Assembly: GCA_039819065.1 (NCBI GenBank)
Contig: JBCBSS010000042.1
Coordinates: 1-51,192 of the forward strand
Direction: 5' to 3'
Length of the DNA stretch: 51,192 nucleotides
From: JBCBSS01 sp039819065
GTDB taxonomy: Bacteria; Bacteroidota; Bacteroidia; Cytophagales; Cyclobacteriaceae
Shown here: piece after piece, positions 1 to 8,011 of the stretch
Position numbering within the stretch: position 1 is the stretch's first letter
Layout of the letters: the number at the start of each line of letters is the position of its first letter
Translations under genes and position numbers: made by a program
Notes under the pieces: model-generated
What the model was told of the DNA's origin: nothing
The model's database searches: none
Seen by the model: only the letters and a program-made list of their open reading frames with translations

Positions 1-156
1 AAAGATATCGCAGTAAGAGATAGAATTAGCGACTTACTCTCCACTAGAAAAGTAGCTATTTATTTCGCTGACGATATCTTTCTCTATGATCAATACTTTA
101 TCCCGTTTCATTTCTTCTATACTTTATGCTCTTTCGAGACTTTTGGATTGCTTTAG
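1..156 (+). CDS. possible 3' end of a gene cut by the window edge
   Basis: Frame 1 is open from the first base to a TAG at 154-156 and gives about 51 residues beginning KDIAVRDRISDLL and ending ETFGLL. The other two forward frames stop within the first 25 bases. The first half is charged and looks protein-like; the second half is rich in Phe, Tyr and Leu. No family is recognised and the fragment is too short to exclude chance. Confidence 0.3.
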   Translation, partial: KDIAVRDRISDLLSTRKVAIYFADDIFLYDQYFIPFHFFYTLCSFETFGLL

Positions 157-220
157 GAATTGTAAGTTATTATTAAAGCATCTTTTGATTTGCCGCAATA
201 CAGGAATAGGAAATTTTTCT

Positions 221-271
221 AAGTACTGATTCTACGGAATAAAATGCTTATTTAATTGAAAATCAGTACTT
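221..271. repeat. perfect 11-bp inverted repeat
   Basis: AAGTACTGATT at 221-231 is exactly complementary to AATCAGTACTT at 261-271, separated by 29 AT-rich bases. It could form a cruciform or long-loop hairpin, or be a protein-binding site. Its role is unknown. Confidence 0.6.
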
Positions 272-299
272 TAACTTATGGGTGGATGCCAAATACAGG

Positions 300-354
300 A
301 AGCCTCATAGGTAAATTTCCCTATACAAAATGAGGAAAATTACCCATCAGGCTT
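300..354. terminator. strong hairpin downstream of the mltD-like gene
   Basis: Arms 300-320 and 334-354 pair at 18 of 21 positions around a 13-nt loop. The plus-strand copy ends in GGCTTTT, and the element lies about 34 bases past the transglycosylase stop on the minus strand. It could stop transcription from either side, best from the left. The right arm shares the 9-mer CATCAGGCT with a second inverted repeat at 2106-2173. Confidence 0.5.
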
Positions 355-387
355 TTCGATTAAAAATAGTACTGGTTTGGTTTGAAT

Positions 388-1320
388 TTAGTTAGTCGGG
401 ACTGTCAACGTGTACGTTTGTCCACGTCTCACAGTAAGTTTATTCTTCCTAAGCCAAGGGTTATAACGCTTAAGAAGCTTGTAATTAATGCCTTTTTCGA
501 GGGAAAATGATATCAAATCATCTATAGTTTCATTTACCTCGATGGTTCTAAGTGTTTCGTGAATATACAAATGATTTTGATCTATTTCGAAACCATACTT
601 CTCAGGGTGTTCTATAATCTCTTTACAAGCCAATATCCTGAACACATATCGAGAAGTTTCTTCATTGAGTAATAGATCGTAGTACGAATTGACCTTTTGG
701 TTATCCAATGCACGCTGAAGGCCGGCCATCCCACGATTATAAGATGCGGCTACGCTAGTCCAGTTACCAAATTTCTTGTAAGCCGTGTTCAGATAGCTAC
801 AGGCTGCCTCGGTGGCTTTGATCGGGTCGTACCGCTCGTCGACCTCATTATTAATCTCTAACCCATTTTCCTTTCCGGCAGCTTTAAGGATTTGCCAAAA
901 CCCGACTGCCTTCTTGGGTGAAATAGCATTGAGTAAGCCACTTTCAATCACTGGCAGATATTTGAAGTCATCCGGTATACCCTTTTCTTCCAATATCTTC
1001 TCGATCTGGGGTAGCCAGCGATTGGCCCGCTTGATCAGGAAAATGGTGTTATTGTGCCAATACGTATTGATGTGTAACTCCCTATCCAAACGCTCTCGTA
1101 CGTCTGGAATATGCAGCGGCACAGGCTCTCCCGCAAACGTCAGGTTCTCAGGTAAATCCAAAGACCGCGCGTTACTGTATTCTGGCAGCTCCTGAGGGAG
1201 TGTATTTGCATCAGGCTGTTGTTCGTATACCGTTTGTGTCTTGGCAGTTTTTCCAGAAAAATAAACCGTTACAGAAACGAAAAGTGCAACAGCCGAGAGA
1301 ATATGTGGTAGGTATTTCAA
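388..1320 (-). CDS. MltD-like lytic transglycosylase
   Basis: Predicted to cleave the MurNAc-GlcNAc bond of peptidoglycan in the periplasm. The 310-residue protein starts with a hydrophobic segment (about residues 5-22, signal peptide or anchor) and carries an SLT domain at about 105-235. Glu126 in VIESGLL is the likely catalytic acid, followed by the AVGFWQILKAAG segment and an AASYNRG motif typical of the family. The last 50 residues look like a degenerate LysM-type wall-binding region. The start is a TTG three bases after the stop of the upstream LOG gene, so the two are very probably co-transcribed. The family assignment is secure; the exact subfamily and whether it is lipid-anchored are not. 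Confidence 0.88.
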   Translation of the reverse strand: MKYLPHILSAVALFVSVTVYFSGKTAKTQTVYEQQPDANTLPQELPEYSNARSLDLPENLTFAGEPVPLHIPDVRERLDRELHINTYWHNNTIFLIKRANRWLPQIEKILEEKGIPDDFKYLPVIESGLLNAISPKKAVGFWQILKAAGKENGLEINNEVDERYDPIKATEAACSYLNTAYKKFGNWTSVAASYNRGMAGLQRALDNQKVNSYYDLLLNEETSRYVFRILACKEIIEHPEKYGFEIDQNHLYIHETLRTIEVNETIDDLISFSLEKGINYKLLKRYNPWLRKNKLTVRRGQTYTLTVPTN

Positions 1321-1322
1321 GA

Positions 1323-2081
1323 CTAGAAATTCGGAGATAGTAAGTATTTAGAGTAGAAATCGTCAATTACCTTAACGGCATCATCGACGCTGTCAACGAT
1401 GTTGATGAGATCAAGGTCTGACTCATTGATGTTGCTCTCTTGTTTGAGCAGCACACTTTTCACCCAGTCTATCAGTCCCTCCCAGAAGGAAGAGCCTACC
1501 AAAACAATCGGAAAGCGTCCTATCTTTTTGGTCTGGATCAGGGTAAGCGCTTCAAACATCTCATCGAGCGTACCAAAACCTCCTGGCATGACGATAAAAC
1601 CTTGTGAGTATTTCACGAACATCACTTTTCTCACGAAGAAGTAATCAAACGTGATCAATTTGTCTGGGTCTATGTAAATGTTACCTTCCTGCTCGAAAGG
1701 AAGTATGATATTAAGCCCCACGGATTTACCACCGGCACTGGCGGCACCTTTATTACCAGCCTCCATAATACCTGGTCCACCACCGGTAATCACACCATAG
1801 CCATGACGTACCAGTGTGGCAGCCATTTCCTCTGCCATTTTATAATAGAGGTGATCTGGCTTGGTTCTGGCCGATCCAAAAATGGAAACACAAGGGCCTA
1901 TTTTGGCAAGCTTTTCAAAACCTTCCACGAACTCTGACATTACCTTGAAGATTACCCAAGAGTTTGAGCTCTTGATCTCATTCCAATCTTTGTCCTGGAA
2001 AGCTTGTCTTATCTTTTGTTCTTCTTCTTGATTTTCAACTGTTGGCTCAACAGTATCTAACTTAAGTTTCTTCTCTTTCAT
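1323..2081 (-). CDS. LOG family (TIGR00730) protein
   Basis: Rossmann-fold protein of the LOG (Lonely Guy) family, whose studied members release a base from nucleoside 5'-monophosphates (cytokinin riboside 5'-monophosphate phosphoribohydrolase). The signature GGGPGIMEAGNKGA and the catalytic motif PGGFGTLDE are both present, and the segment SIFGSARTKPDHLYY is typical of the N-terminal part. The ATG at 2081 is preferred over a TTG at 2090. The gene lies directly before the mltD-like gene on the same strand. The natural substrate in a non-plant-associated bacterium is unknown; nucleotide salvage is a reasonable guess. Confidence 0.88.
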   Translation of the reverse strand: MKEKKLKLDTVEPTVENQEEEQKIRQAFQDKDWNEIKSSNSWVIFKVMSEFVEGFEKLAKIGPCVSIFGSARTKPDHLYYKMAEEMAATLVRHGYGVITGGGPGIMEAGNKGAASAGGKSVGLNIILPFEQEGNIYIDPDKLITFDYFFVRKVMFVKYSQGFIVMPGGFGTLDEMFEALTLIQTKKIGRFPIVLVGSSFWEGLIDWVKSVLLKQESNINESDLDLINIVDSVDDAVKVIDDFYSKYLLSPNF

Positions 2082-2105
2082 ACGGTTCAATTTAAAAAAT
2101 GAAAA

Positions 2106-2173
2106 AGCCTAATGACTTACAGCAAGTATTATGCTATTGTTTTGGTTAAATGGGTAGAGAAGGTCATCAGGCT
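2106..2173. repeat. 11-bp inverted repeat between epimerase-like and LOG genes
   Basis: AGCCTAATGAC at 2106-2116 pairs at 10 of 11 positions with GTCATCAGGCT at 2163-2173, leaving 46 bases between. It sits in the gap between two co-oriented minus-strand genes and shares CATCAGGCT with the hairpin at 300-354. It may be a weak terminator or part of a dispersed repeat. Confidence 0.4.
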
Positions 2174-2228
2174 GCTCACGGCTTAATAATAACGAATACC
2201 AATGTGGAAAGTTGATATTTTCGACATG

Positions 2229-3140
2229 CTATTGCTTGGCTAGCTGCGCCAGTGCAGGCTCCAGCTGCTCAAATTGAAATGAAAAACCAGCACTTTGTAT
2301 CTTTTCGCTGGATACCTTATTGCTACCCATCAACATGGATGCCATTTCTCCTACAATCAGTTTCAATACGAAACCTGGCACCGCTGGCAAAAAACATGGT
2401 TTATTAAGGGATTTGGCTATCTTCTTGGTCATCTCCCTATTGGTAACGGGGTTGGGCGCTACGGCATTGTAAGTGCCCTGATAGGTTTCGTCTTCCATTG
2501 CAGTTGTAAACATGTTACACAAGTCCTCAAGGTGTATCCAACTCATGTATTGGTCGCCACTTCCTAACGGCGCACCAAAACCCATTTTAATCGGTTTGGA
2601 AAGCTCAACATAAGCACCTCCTCCTGTTGCCAACACAATTCCTATTCTCAATTTAACCACACGTAGGCCAAGTTCTTCTATTTTATCAATCTCTTCTTCC
2701 CATCGCTTGGTGACCGTGGCTAGAAAGTCGTCCCCAAACCGACTGCCTTCTTTCTGAGATTGTCCTCCGTTATCATATCCATAGTATCCGATAGCAGAAG
2801 CTGAAATAAAAGAAGCAGGTTTATTGTCAAGTTCCTTGATCTTGTCGTAGAGCAATTCTGTTGATTTAGTGCGGCTTTCTAGAATTTCTTTCTTACGCTC
2901 TTTCGTCCATTTCTCGTCGGCTACGCCGGCTCCGGCCAGGTGAATCACAGCATCTACCCCGTCGAGTGCTCCATCCTGAATGGTGCCCTTCTTTATATCC
3001 CACTGAAAAACTTTAATGTCACCCTTATCACCACTTCTCCTGCTAAGGTGTCGCACTTCATGGCCTTGCCCAAGTAGCAATTCTGTCAACCTGCTACCAA
3101 CCAAACCGGAACCTCCGGTAATTAAAATCTTTTTACTCAT
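2229..3140 (-). CDS. TIGR01777 family epimerase-like protein
   Basis: Extended short-chain dehydrogenase/epimerase fold. It begins with a NAD(P)-binding Rossmann motif (ITGGSGLVGSRL) and continues with VDAVIHLAGAGVADEKW, the SAIGYYGYDNG segment and a C-terminal DUF1731-like tail, the layout of the YfcH/TIGR01777 family. No substrate is known for these proteins. The start at 3140 (MSKKILITGG) is chosen over an in-frame upstream codon at 3179 because the glycine motif should come right after the start and because a promoter-like TAGGTTTG at 3181-3188 would place transcription initiation inside the longer form. Confidence 0.88.
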   Translation of the reverse strand: MSKKILITGGSGLVGSRLTELLLGQGHEVRHLSRRSGDKGDIKVFQWDIKKGTIQDGALDGVDAVIHLAGAGVADEKWTKERKKEILESRTKSTELLYDKIKELDNKPASFISASAIGYYGYDNGGQSQKEGSRFGDDFLATVTKRWEEEIDKIEELGLRVVKLRIGIVLATGGGAYVELSKPIKMGFGAPLGSGDQYMSWIHLEDLCNMFTTAMEDETYQGTYNAVAPNPVTNREMTKKIAKSLNKPCFLPAVPGFVLKLIVGEMASMLMGSNKVSSEKIQSAGFSFQFEQLEPALAQLAKQ

Positions 3141-3180
3141 TTGGTTCTCTCTGATTTTGTTAGTCGAAAGCACAAGCAAA

Positions 3181-3215
3181 CAAACCTAAAGAAATTCTCA
3201 TCGTAGAAAACGCAA
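3181..3215 (-). promoter_or_regulatory. Bacteroidota-type promoter for the TIGR01777 gene
   Basis: On the minus strand TAGGTTTG (3181-3188) matches the Bacteroidota -7 consensus TAnnTTTG exactly, and a TTG lies upstream at 3213-3215. The 24-base spacing is slightly long. The inferred start point is about 35 bases before the ATG at 3140. Confidence 0.5.
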
Positions 3216-3223
3216 TAGGAATT

Positions 3224-3262
3224 TTATCCAACAGTTTCTTCTTTTGCATGATGTTTGGATAA
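3224..3262. repeat. 8-bp inverted repeat between divergent genes
   Basis: TTATCCAA at 3224-3231 is exactly complementary to TTGGATAA at 3255-3262. It lies between the divergent genes at 3140 (minus) and 3388 (plus), next to the putative minus-strand promoter, so it could be an operator. No regulator is identified. Confidence 0.4.
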
Positions 3263-3387
3263 ATGGAGTTTGTAGAAGTGCTGATATCTGATTTTCCAGA
3301 CTAAAATTAATTGTGAAGATAAGAATAATCGTATTATTGATTCAAAAAGATTTGTTCACCAAATCTAAATACAGAAACCCGCTGAAC

Positions 3388-4083
3388 ATGAAAAAGTTGA
3401 CCTTACCTCTATTAATTATTTGCCTCTTGTCAGTCCCTTCTCTGGCGCAGGAAATAAGCACGAAAGCCGAAAAACAAAAAATCATTCAAGATGAGTATGA
3501 TGGTTTTAGCACAGTAGTAGTTGGGCAAAACGCTGTAGTCCGTGGTTTTCTGTTGAAGTATTTACGTGAGAGTGGCCGGGTTAAGGACAGAAAGAATTAC
3601 GTAGAGATCAATAAGTTAAACATCAATGGCAACTTGTATGAGAACGAAATGTTTCTGGCACAGGTACGACAGGATGGGCAAAAGCAAAAGGTGTGGATGG
3701 GTTTTAAGACTGAGGGTGTAGAAGCCGGTAGGATTAAATCCATGAAATCTAACTTACAAAAATACCTGCGCAGCTATGTCGTAGCATTCTACCGCAACGA
3801 AGCGCAAAAGGAAATAGATGAATCGGAAAGAGCTGTTAAATTTAGCAGTAGAAAGTACGACAAGTTGTTAATTGGCGGAACCGATCTCAAAAGTGATCTT
3901 GAGGGAGCGCAACAGGAGCAGCTGAGACTTGAAAAAAGCTTAGAGGAGATTAAGTTAGAAATCGAATCACTCAAGCTAAAAATTGAGCAGAACAAAGTAA
4001 GCCAGGATTCCTCACTGGTTGAACTGGATAAGCTCAAGAAAATCCTACAAGGACAAAAGACTAAGTATAAGAAAATCAACTAG
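3388..4083 (+). CDS. exported coiled-coil protein, unknown function
   Basis: Starting at ATG 3388 the protein has a clean signal peptide (MKKLTLPLLIICLLSVPSLAQ) of about 20 residues and a mature part of about 210 residues. The central portion is a mixed alpha/beta region. The last 60 residues are strongly heptad-like with Leu, Glu and Lys (DLEGAQQEQLRLEKSLEEIK), a likely coiled coil. The longer in-frame form from 3313 would bury the signal peptide and is rejected. I do not recognise a family. A periplasmic or envelope-associated structural role is only a guess. Confidence 0.75.
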   Translation: MKKLTLPLLIICLLSVPSLAQEISTKAEKQKIIQDEYDGFSTVVVGQNAVVRGFLLKYLRESGRVKDRKNYVEINKLNINGNLYENEMFLAQVRQDGQKQKVWMGFKTEGVEAGRIKSMKSNLQKYLRSYVVAFYRNEAQKEIDESERAVKFSSRKYDKLLIGGTDLKSDLEGAQQEQLRLEKSLEEIKLEIESLKLKIEQNKVSQDSSLVELDKLKKILQGQKTKYKKIN

Positions 4084-4150
4084 TTCTTATCGGTAGAATG
4101 AGGAAATCCGCAAGCTCTCGCGGTTGTCAACTCATTGGTCATCCAATTTA

Positions 4151-4181
4151 TTGTCTGTTAATCTGAGTACCCTTAGATTTG
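4151..4181 (+). promoter_or_regulatory. TTG-N20-TAGATTTG promoter before the M20 dipeptidase
   Basis: TTG at 4151-4153 and TAGATTTG at 4174-4181 are 20 bases apart, an excellent fit to the Bacteroidota housekeeping promoter (-33 TTG, -7 TAnnTTTG). The start codon is at 4201, giving a leader of only about 12 bases. Confidence 0.65.
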
Positions 4182-4200
4182 GGGTTTTTAAGATTTAATT

Positions 4201-5565
4201 ATGGATACCAAAAACTACATAGACAGCAACAGGGACAAATTCATTGGGGAGCTAATTGATTTATTAAAGATCCCTTCGGTTAGTGCGGATAGCAAATTCA
4301 AAAGCAATGTATTGGATGCGGCCGAGTTTGTGCGCAAGAGTTTGGAGGACGCCGGTGCTGACAAAGTAGAAGTTTGCGAAACTGCAGGCTATCCAATCGT
4401 TTACGCTGAAAAGATCATCGACCCGTCTAAGCCTACCGTATTGGTTTATGGGCACTATGATGTACAACCGGCCGACCCTTACCATTTATGGGATTCTCCT
4501 CCCTTCGAACCGGTGATAAAGGATGAGAAAATATATGCACGTGGGGCTGCCGATGATAAAGGCCAATTCTATATGCATATCAAGGCTTTTGAAACGCTCA
4601 TGCAAACTGATTCCCTTCCTTGTAATGTTAAATTCATGATCGAAGGAGAAGAGGAAATAGGCTCGAACAACCTTGAGATATTTGTAAAAGAAAATACCGA
4701 AAAGCTGAAATCAGATGTCATTTTGATCTCTGATACAAGCATGATATCCAATGATACCCCGTCCATTTGTGTGGGCTTGAGGGGTATGAGCTACGTAGAA
4801 GTAGAAGTTACTGGCCCCAACCGTGATTTGCACTCTGGTGTTTATGGTGGAGCAGTGGGTAATCCGATCAATGTTCTCAGTAATATGTTAGCCTCACTTC
4901 ATGATGAGCAAGGGAGAGTGACAATACCTGGGTTCTATGATAAAGTAGCTGAGCTTAGTAACGAACAACGTGCGGAAATGGGCAAAGCACCTTTCGATCT
5001 TGATGAGTATAAACAAGACCTGGGCATTGATGATGTGCAAGGAGAGGATGGTTACACGACTAATGAGCGTACAGGTATAAGACCTACATTGGACGTAAAC
5101 GGCATTTGGGGTGGCTATATCGGTGAAGGTGCCAAAACGGTACTTCCATCTAAAGCGCATGCTAAAATATCAATGCGCTTAGTGCCTAACCAGATGAGCC
5201 AGGAAATCACGGATCTATTTACCAAACACTTTGAGTCAATAGCTCCCGCATCGGTAAAAGTAAAAGTACAGCCTCACCATGGTGGAGAGCCTTCTGTTAC
5301 GCCGACAGATTCTACCGCCTTCGCTGCTGCTAGCGAGGCATTTATGGAGGCTTGGAGCAAAAAACCCATCCCAACCCATGATGGGGGTAGTATTCCAATC
5401 GTTTCTTTGTTCAAATCAGAGTTAGGCATAGACACTGTTCTGATGGGTTTTGGATTGGACTCAGATGCCATTCACTCACCAAATGAGCACTATGGCGTTT
5501 TCAACTTCATCAAAGGCATTGAAACGATTACATTATTCTACAAGCATTTCGCAGTTATGGCGTAG
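4201..5565 (+). CDS. M20 family dipeptidase
   Basis: Di-zinc exopeptidase of the M20 family, closest in pattern to cytosolic non-specific/carnosine-type dipeptidases. His85 and Asp87 lie in VYGHYDVQP, followed by the typical WDSPPFEP and GAADDKGQ (bridging Asp near 118) and the Glu pair in MIEGEEEIGS near 150-152. A dimerisation domain at about 190-340 begins with the family motif GLRGMSYVEVEVTGPNRDLHSG. The 454-residue length is normal for the group and no signal peptide is visible, so it is cytoplasmic. It probably finishes the breakdown of imported peptides. It has its own good promoter just upstream. Confidence 0.92.
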   Translation: MDTKNYIDSNRDKFIGELIDLLKIPSVSADSKFKSNVLDAAEFVRKSLEDAGADKVEVCETAGYPIVYAEKIIDPSKPTVLVYGHYDVQPADPYHLWDSPPFEPVIKDEKIYARGAADDKGQFYMHIKAFETLMQTDSLPCNVKFMIEGEEEIGSNNLEIFVKENTEKLKSDVILISDTSMISNDTPSICVGLRGMSYVEVEVTGPNRDLHSGVYGGAVGNPINVLSNMLASLHDEQGRVTIPGFYDKVAELSNEQRAEMGKAPFDLDEYKQDLGIDDVQGEDGYTTNERTGIRPTLDVNGIWGGYIGEGAKTVLPSKAHAKISMRLVPNQMSQEITDLFTKHFESIAPASVKVKVQPHHGGEPSVTPTDSTAFAAASEAFMEAWSKKPIPTHDGGSIPIVSLFKSELGIDTVLMGFGLDSDAIHSPNEHYGVFNFIKGIETITLFYKHFAVMA

Positions 5566-5600
5566 ACCAAAAACCGTAGAATAACGTATGATATAATACC

Positions 5601-6122
5601 TTGAAGTCAATTAAGTACTTGTTATTCTTATTCATATCACTTTTGCTCGTGACAGCCGGATATTACTTCTGGCCTGAAAAACAACTACCTGAAAACGCCA
5701 AGGCCGATAAGCTGGTAGTTCATAAAGCGAAGCGTTCACTGGAATTCTGGAGTGAAGGTAAATTGCTTAAGACTTATACCATTTCGTTAGGGAAAACACC
5801 AATCGGAGACAAGCAATTTGAAGGTGATATGAAAACGCCCGAGGGTACTTACACTATCAATGAGAGAAACCCAAACAGCGGTTATTTTTTGAATCTAGGT
5901 GTATCTTATCCCAATAAAACAGATATCGAAGAAGCCAGAAAGCTAGGTAAGAGCCCCGGTGGATTGATCAAGATACACGGGCTAAAAAACGGACAGGGTC
6001 ATATTGGCAAGTTTCACCGTTTTAAGGATTGGACTCATGGCTGCATTGCCGTAACCAACGAAGAAATGCAGGAATTATATGATCAAGTGCCCAATGGAAC
6101 GCCAATAGAAATTAATCCTTAG
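5601..6122 (+). CDS. L,D-transpeptidase (YkuD family)
   Basis: A 173-residue envelope protein with an N-terminal membrane segment (residues 5-21) and a YkuD catalytic domain at about 36-172. The signature is complete: IKIHG with His126, then THGCIAV with His146, Gly147 and the catalytic Cys148. Such enzymes form 3-3 cross-links in peptidoglycan or attach proteins to it, acting in the periplasm. The only usable start is a TTG at 5601, because the ATG just upstream runs into a stop at once. The gene follows the dipeptidase by 35 bases and may share its transcript. Confidence 0.9.
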   Translation: MKSIKYLLFLFISLLLVTAGYYFWPEKQLPENAKADKLVVHKAKRSLEFWSEGKLLKTYTISLGKTPIGDKQFEGDMKTPEGTYTINERNPNSGYFLNLGVSYPNKTDIEEARKLGKSPGGLIKIHGLKNGQGHIGKFHRFKDWTHGCIAVTNEEMQELYDQVPNGTPIEINP

Positions 6123-6141
6123 TTGGTTATTTATGAAAGTT

Positions 6142-6157
6142 AGGTTTGACTAAACCT
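6142..6157. terminator. short hairpin between convergent genes
   Basis: AGGTTT at 6142-6147 and AAACCT at 6152-6157 form a perfect 6-bp stem with a 4-base loop, between the convergent ends of the L,D-transpeptidase and LysR genes. There is no clear T run, so it would be a weak bidirectional terminator. Confidence 0.4.
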
Positions 6158-7047
6158 TATTCATCATTAAACAATTTCTTCAACATCTCGAAAAACGGTT
6201 TCTGCTTCTTGTGAGCGATAAGGTAATAATCCCTGTTCGGGTACAGTTCTGATTGCCAGATTAATTTCAACGATTTATTAGCAACAAATTCTCTTGCATT
6301 TTCTAGTAGAGAAACAGCCACTCCCGGGCTCTTGGTCAATTCTTGAAGCATGAAATACTCATTGGGGATGATGTAATTAGTGAAAACCTTCGGTCTTTTC
6401 TTGTTGAAACTATGCAGCCAAAAAAGCTTGATAAAAGGATTGGTGGACATGTGTGAAAACCAAATTTGCTGTTCCAACCAATGTTGGATTTTCTGCAGAT
6501 CATTATCTGCTATAAACTTATCCAGTGCTGTGGTGTCAATATCAGGATGACCGACTATTACAAGTGGGGAGCTGAGAATCTTATGAGAAAGTGTGTCAAA
6601 GGTCTGGGTGCCTTCTCGGACGATGGCCGCATCTACTTCCTGCTTGTTGACTAAATCTAACAACACCTCTCTTTTGTCTTCAAATCGGATGTCAAGATGC
6701 TTGAAAGTACTCGTGGTTTTATTGGACAAGAAGCTTTTATATAGGTGTTCACTAATCCCAATAACATACAGTTTTTCTTCTTTTTTAACTTTCCGGCTAT
6801 ACATCGCTTCCACCTCTTCGAGGGTGTCAAGCGATTCGATGATGAGGTTATTTAAGAACTTGGCATTCTCTGTAGGTTCTACTCCCTTAGATTTTCTTAT
6901 GAACAGTTTATGGCCGACGTAGGCCTCCAACATGCTCATTTGATTACTAACTGCCGGCTGGCTTATGTATAATTCCTCCGCTGCCTTAGAGTAATTACCA
7001 TGCTTATAAACAGCTTTAAAGGTTCTGTACCATTCGAGATTGACCAT
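6157..7047 (-). CDS. LysR family transcriptional regulator
   Basis: A helix-turn-helix at about residues 4-62 (YSKAAEELYISQPAVSNQMSMLE) is followed by a substrate-binding domain of about 200 residues, the standard LysR layout. The start at 7047 (MVNLEWYRTFK) puts the helix-turn-helix in its usual place; an in-frame ATG at 7077 would add ten residues. The gene is divergent from the SDR oxidoreductase at 7145, with about 97 bases between them, so it probably controls that gene and itself, as is common for LysR regulators. The inducer cannot be told from sequence. Confidence 0.9.
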   Translation of the reverse strand: MVNLEWYRTFKAVYKHGNYSKAAEELYISQPAVSNQMSMLEAYVGHKLFIRKSKGVEPTENAKFLNNLIIESLDTLEEVEAMYSRKVKKEEKLYVIGISEHLYKSFLSNKTTSTFKHLDIRFEDKREVLLDLVNKQEVDAAIVREGTQTFDTLSHKILSSPLVIVGHPDIDTTALDKFIADNDLQKIQHWLEQQIWFSHMSTNPFIKLFWLHSFNKKRPKVFTNYIIPNEYFMLQELTKSPGVAVSLLENAREFVANKSLKLIWQSELYPNRDYYLIAHKKQKPFFEMLKKLFNDE

Positions 7048-7144
7048 AGGTATTAAAATACTTATATCATGAGGCAAATTAAGCTATTTCATTTGATATC
7101 ATCTATTGCCTACAATTGCTTCATGAACATTAAATCATACTCAG

Positions 7145-7879
7145 ATGAATAGAATAGCATTAGTTACAGGAGCAAACAAAGGGCTAGGCCTGGAAACTGC
7201 TCGACAATTAGGAACAGAAGGTGTGACAGTCTTAATGGCTTCCAGAAATAAGGATAGAGGCACAGAGGCGGTTCAAAAACTGAAAGACGAAGGGCTGGAT
7301 GTGGAATTTGTTCAACTGGAGGTAACTAACGAAGCCGAAGTTGATGCCTTGGTAAAGCATATTGACAGTACCTATGGTAAACTTGATGTACTGGTCAATA
7401 ACGCAGGTATCATGCACAGTGGAGAACCCACAGGTGTAAACACCGCAGAAATTGTAAAAACAGATGTGTTAAAAGAGACCTTTGATGTGAACTTCTTTAG
7501 TTTGGTGAGTCTTACACAAAAGTTGTTACCGTTACTCAAGAAAAGTGAATCCGGAAGGATCATCAATGTTTCCAGTATTTTGGGTTCTAACACAGTACAA
7601 AGCGACGAAAGCTCTCCCTGGAGCGGCATTAAGCCATTCGCTTACAACGCATCTAAGTCGGCACTGAATTCATTCACCGTTCATTTAGCAGCGGCTTTGA
7701 AGGACACTAACATCAAAGTCAACTCAGCACATCCAGGGTGGGTCAAGACGGACTTAGGTGGTAAGAATGCACCTTTGGAGGCTCCGGAAGGCGCGGAAAC
7801 ATCAGTTCTTCTAGCATCAATCAAAGAAACTGACTATACAGGCAAATTCGTCCACAAAGGGGAAGAAATAGCCTGGTAA
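7145..7879 (+). CDS. SDR family NAD(P)-dependent oxidoreductase
   Basis: Classical short-chain dehydrogenase of 244 residues. TGANKGLG (8-15) binds the dinucleotide, NNAG is at 85-88, and the catalytic set is Ser143 or Ser144, Tyr167 and Lys171 (YNASK). The pattern resembles carbonyl-reductase-like SDRs that act on small carbonyl compounds. It is divergent from a LysR gene, which suggests inducible expression in response to a metabolite. A TACAATTG at 7111-7118 upstream is one mismatch from the -7 promoter consensus. The substrate is unknown. Confidence 0.9.
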   Translation: MNRIALVTGANKGLGLETARQLGTEGVTVLMASRNKDRGTEAVQKLKDEGLDVEFVQLEVTNEAEVDALVKHIDSTYGKLDVLVNNAGIMHSGEPTGVNTAEIVKTDVLKETFDVNFFSLVSLTQKLLPLLKKSESGRIINVSSILGSNTVQSDESSPWSGIKPFAYNASKSALNSFTVHLAAALKDTNIKVNSAHPGWVKTDLGGKNAPLEAPEGAETSVLLASIKETDYTGKFVHKGEEIAW

Positions 7880-7943
7880 AGCTTTGATTACTAATTGAAA
7901 CCCTGTTAAAGGTCATGGACTGTCTCAAAAGCCGTTCAGAACT

Positions 7944-7970
7944 GTCATCCCGACTAGTGATCGGGATGAC
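7944..7970. repeat. palindromic intergenic repeat, GTCATCCCGA type
   Basis: GTCATCCCGA (7944-7953) and TCGGGATGAC (7961-7970) form a perfect 10-bp stem with a 7-base loop. About 25 and 15 bases outside, GACTGTCTCAAAA and TTTTGAGGCGGTC also pair if G-T pairs are allowed, so the whole unit may be a small MITE-like element of about 70 bp. It lies between the convergent SDR and helical-repeat genes and may also end transcription. Confidence 0.7.
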
Positions 7971-8011
7971 AAGATTTTGAGGCGGTCTCAGACTGACTCT
8001 TTAATAATTAG

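Larger units (their letters stand above)
157..387. other. intergenic, two inverted repeats
   Basis: No gene is seen here. The stretch holds a perfect 11-bp inverted repeat (221-231 with 261-271) and, nearer the 3' end of the transglycosylase gene, a strong 21-bp imperfect hairpin (300-354). Confidence 0.6.
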
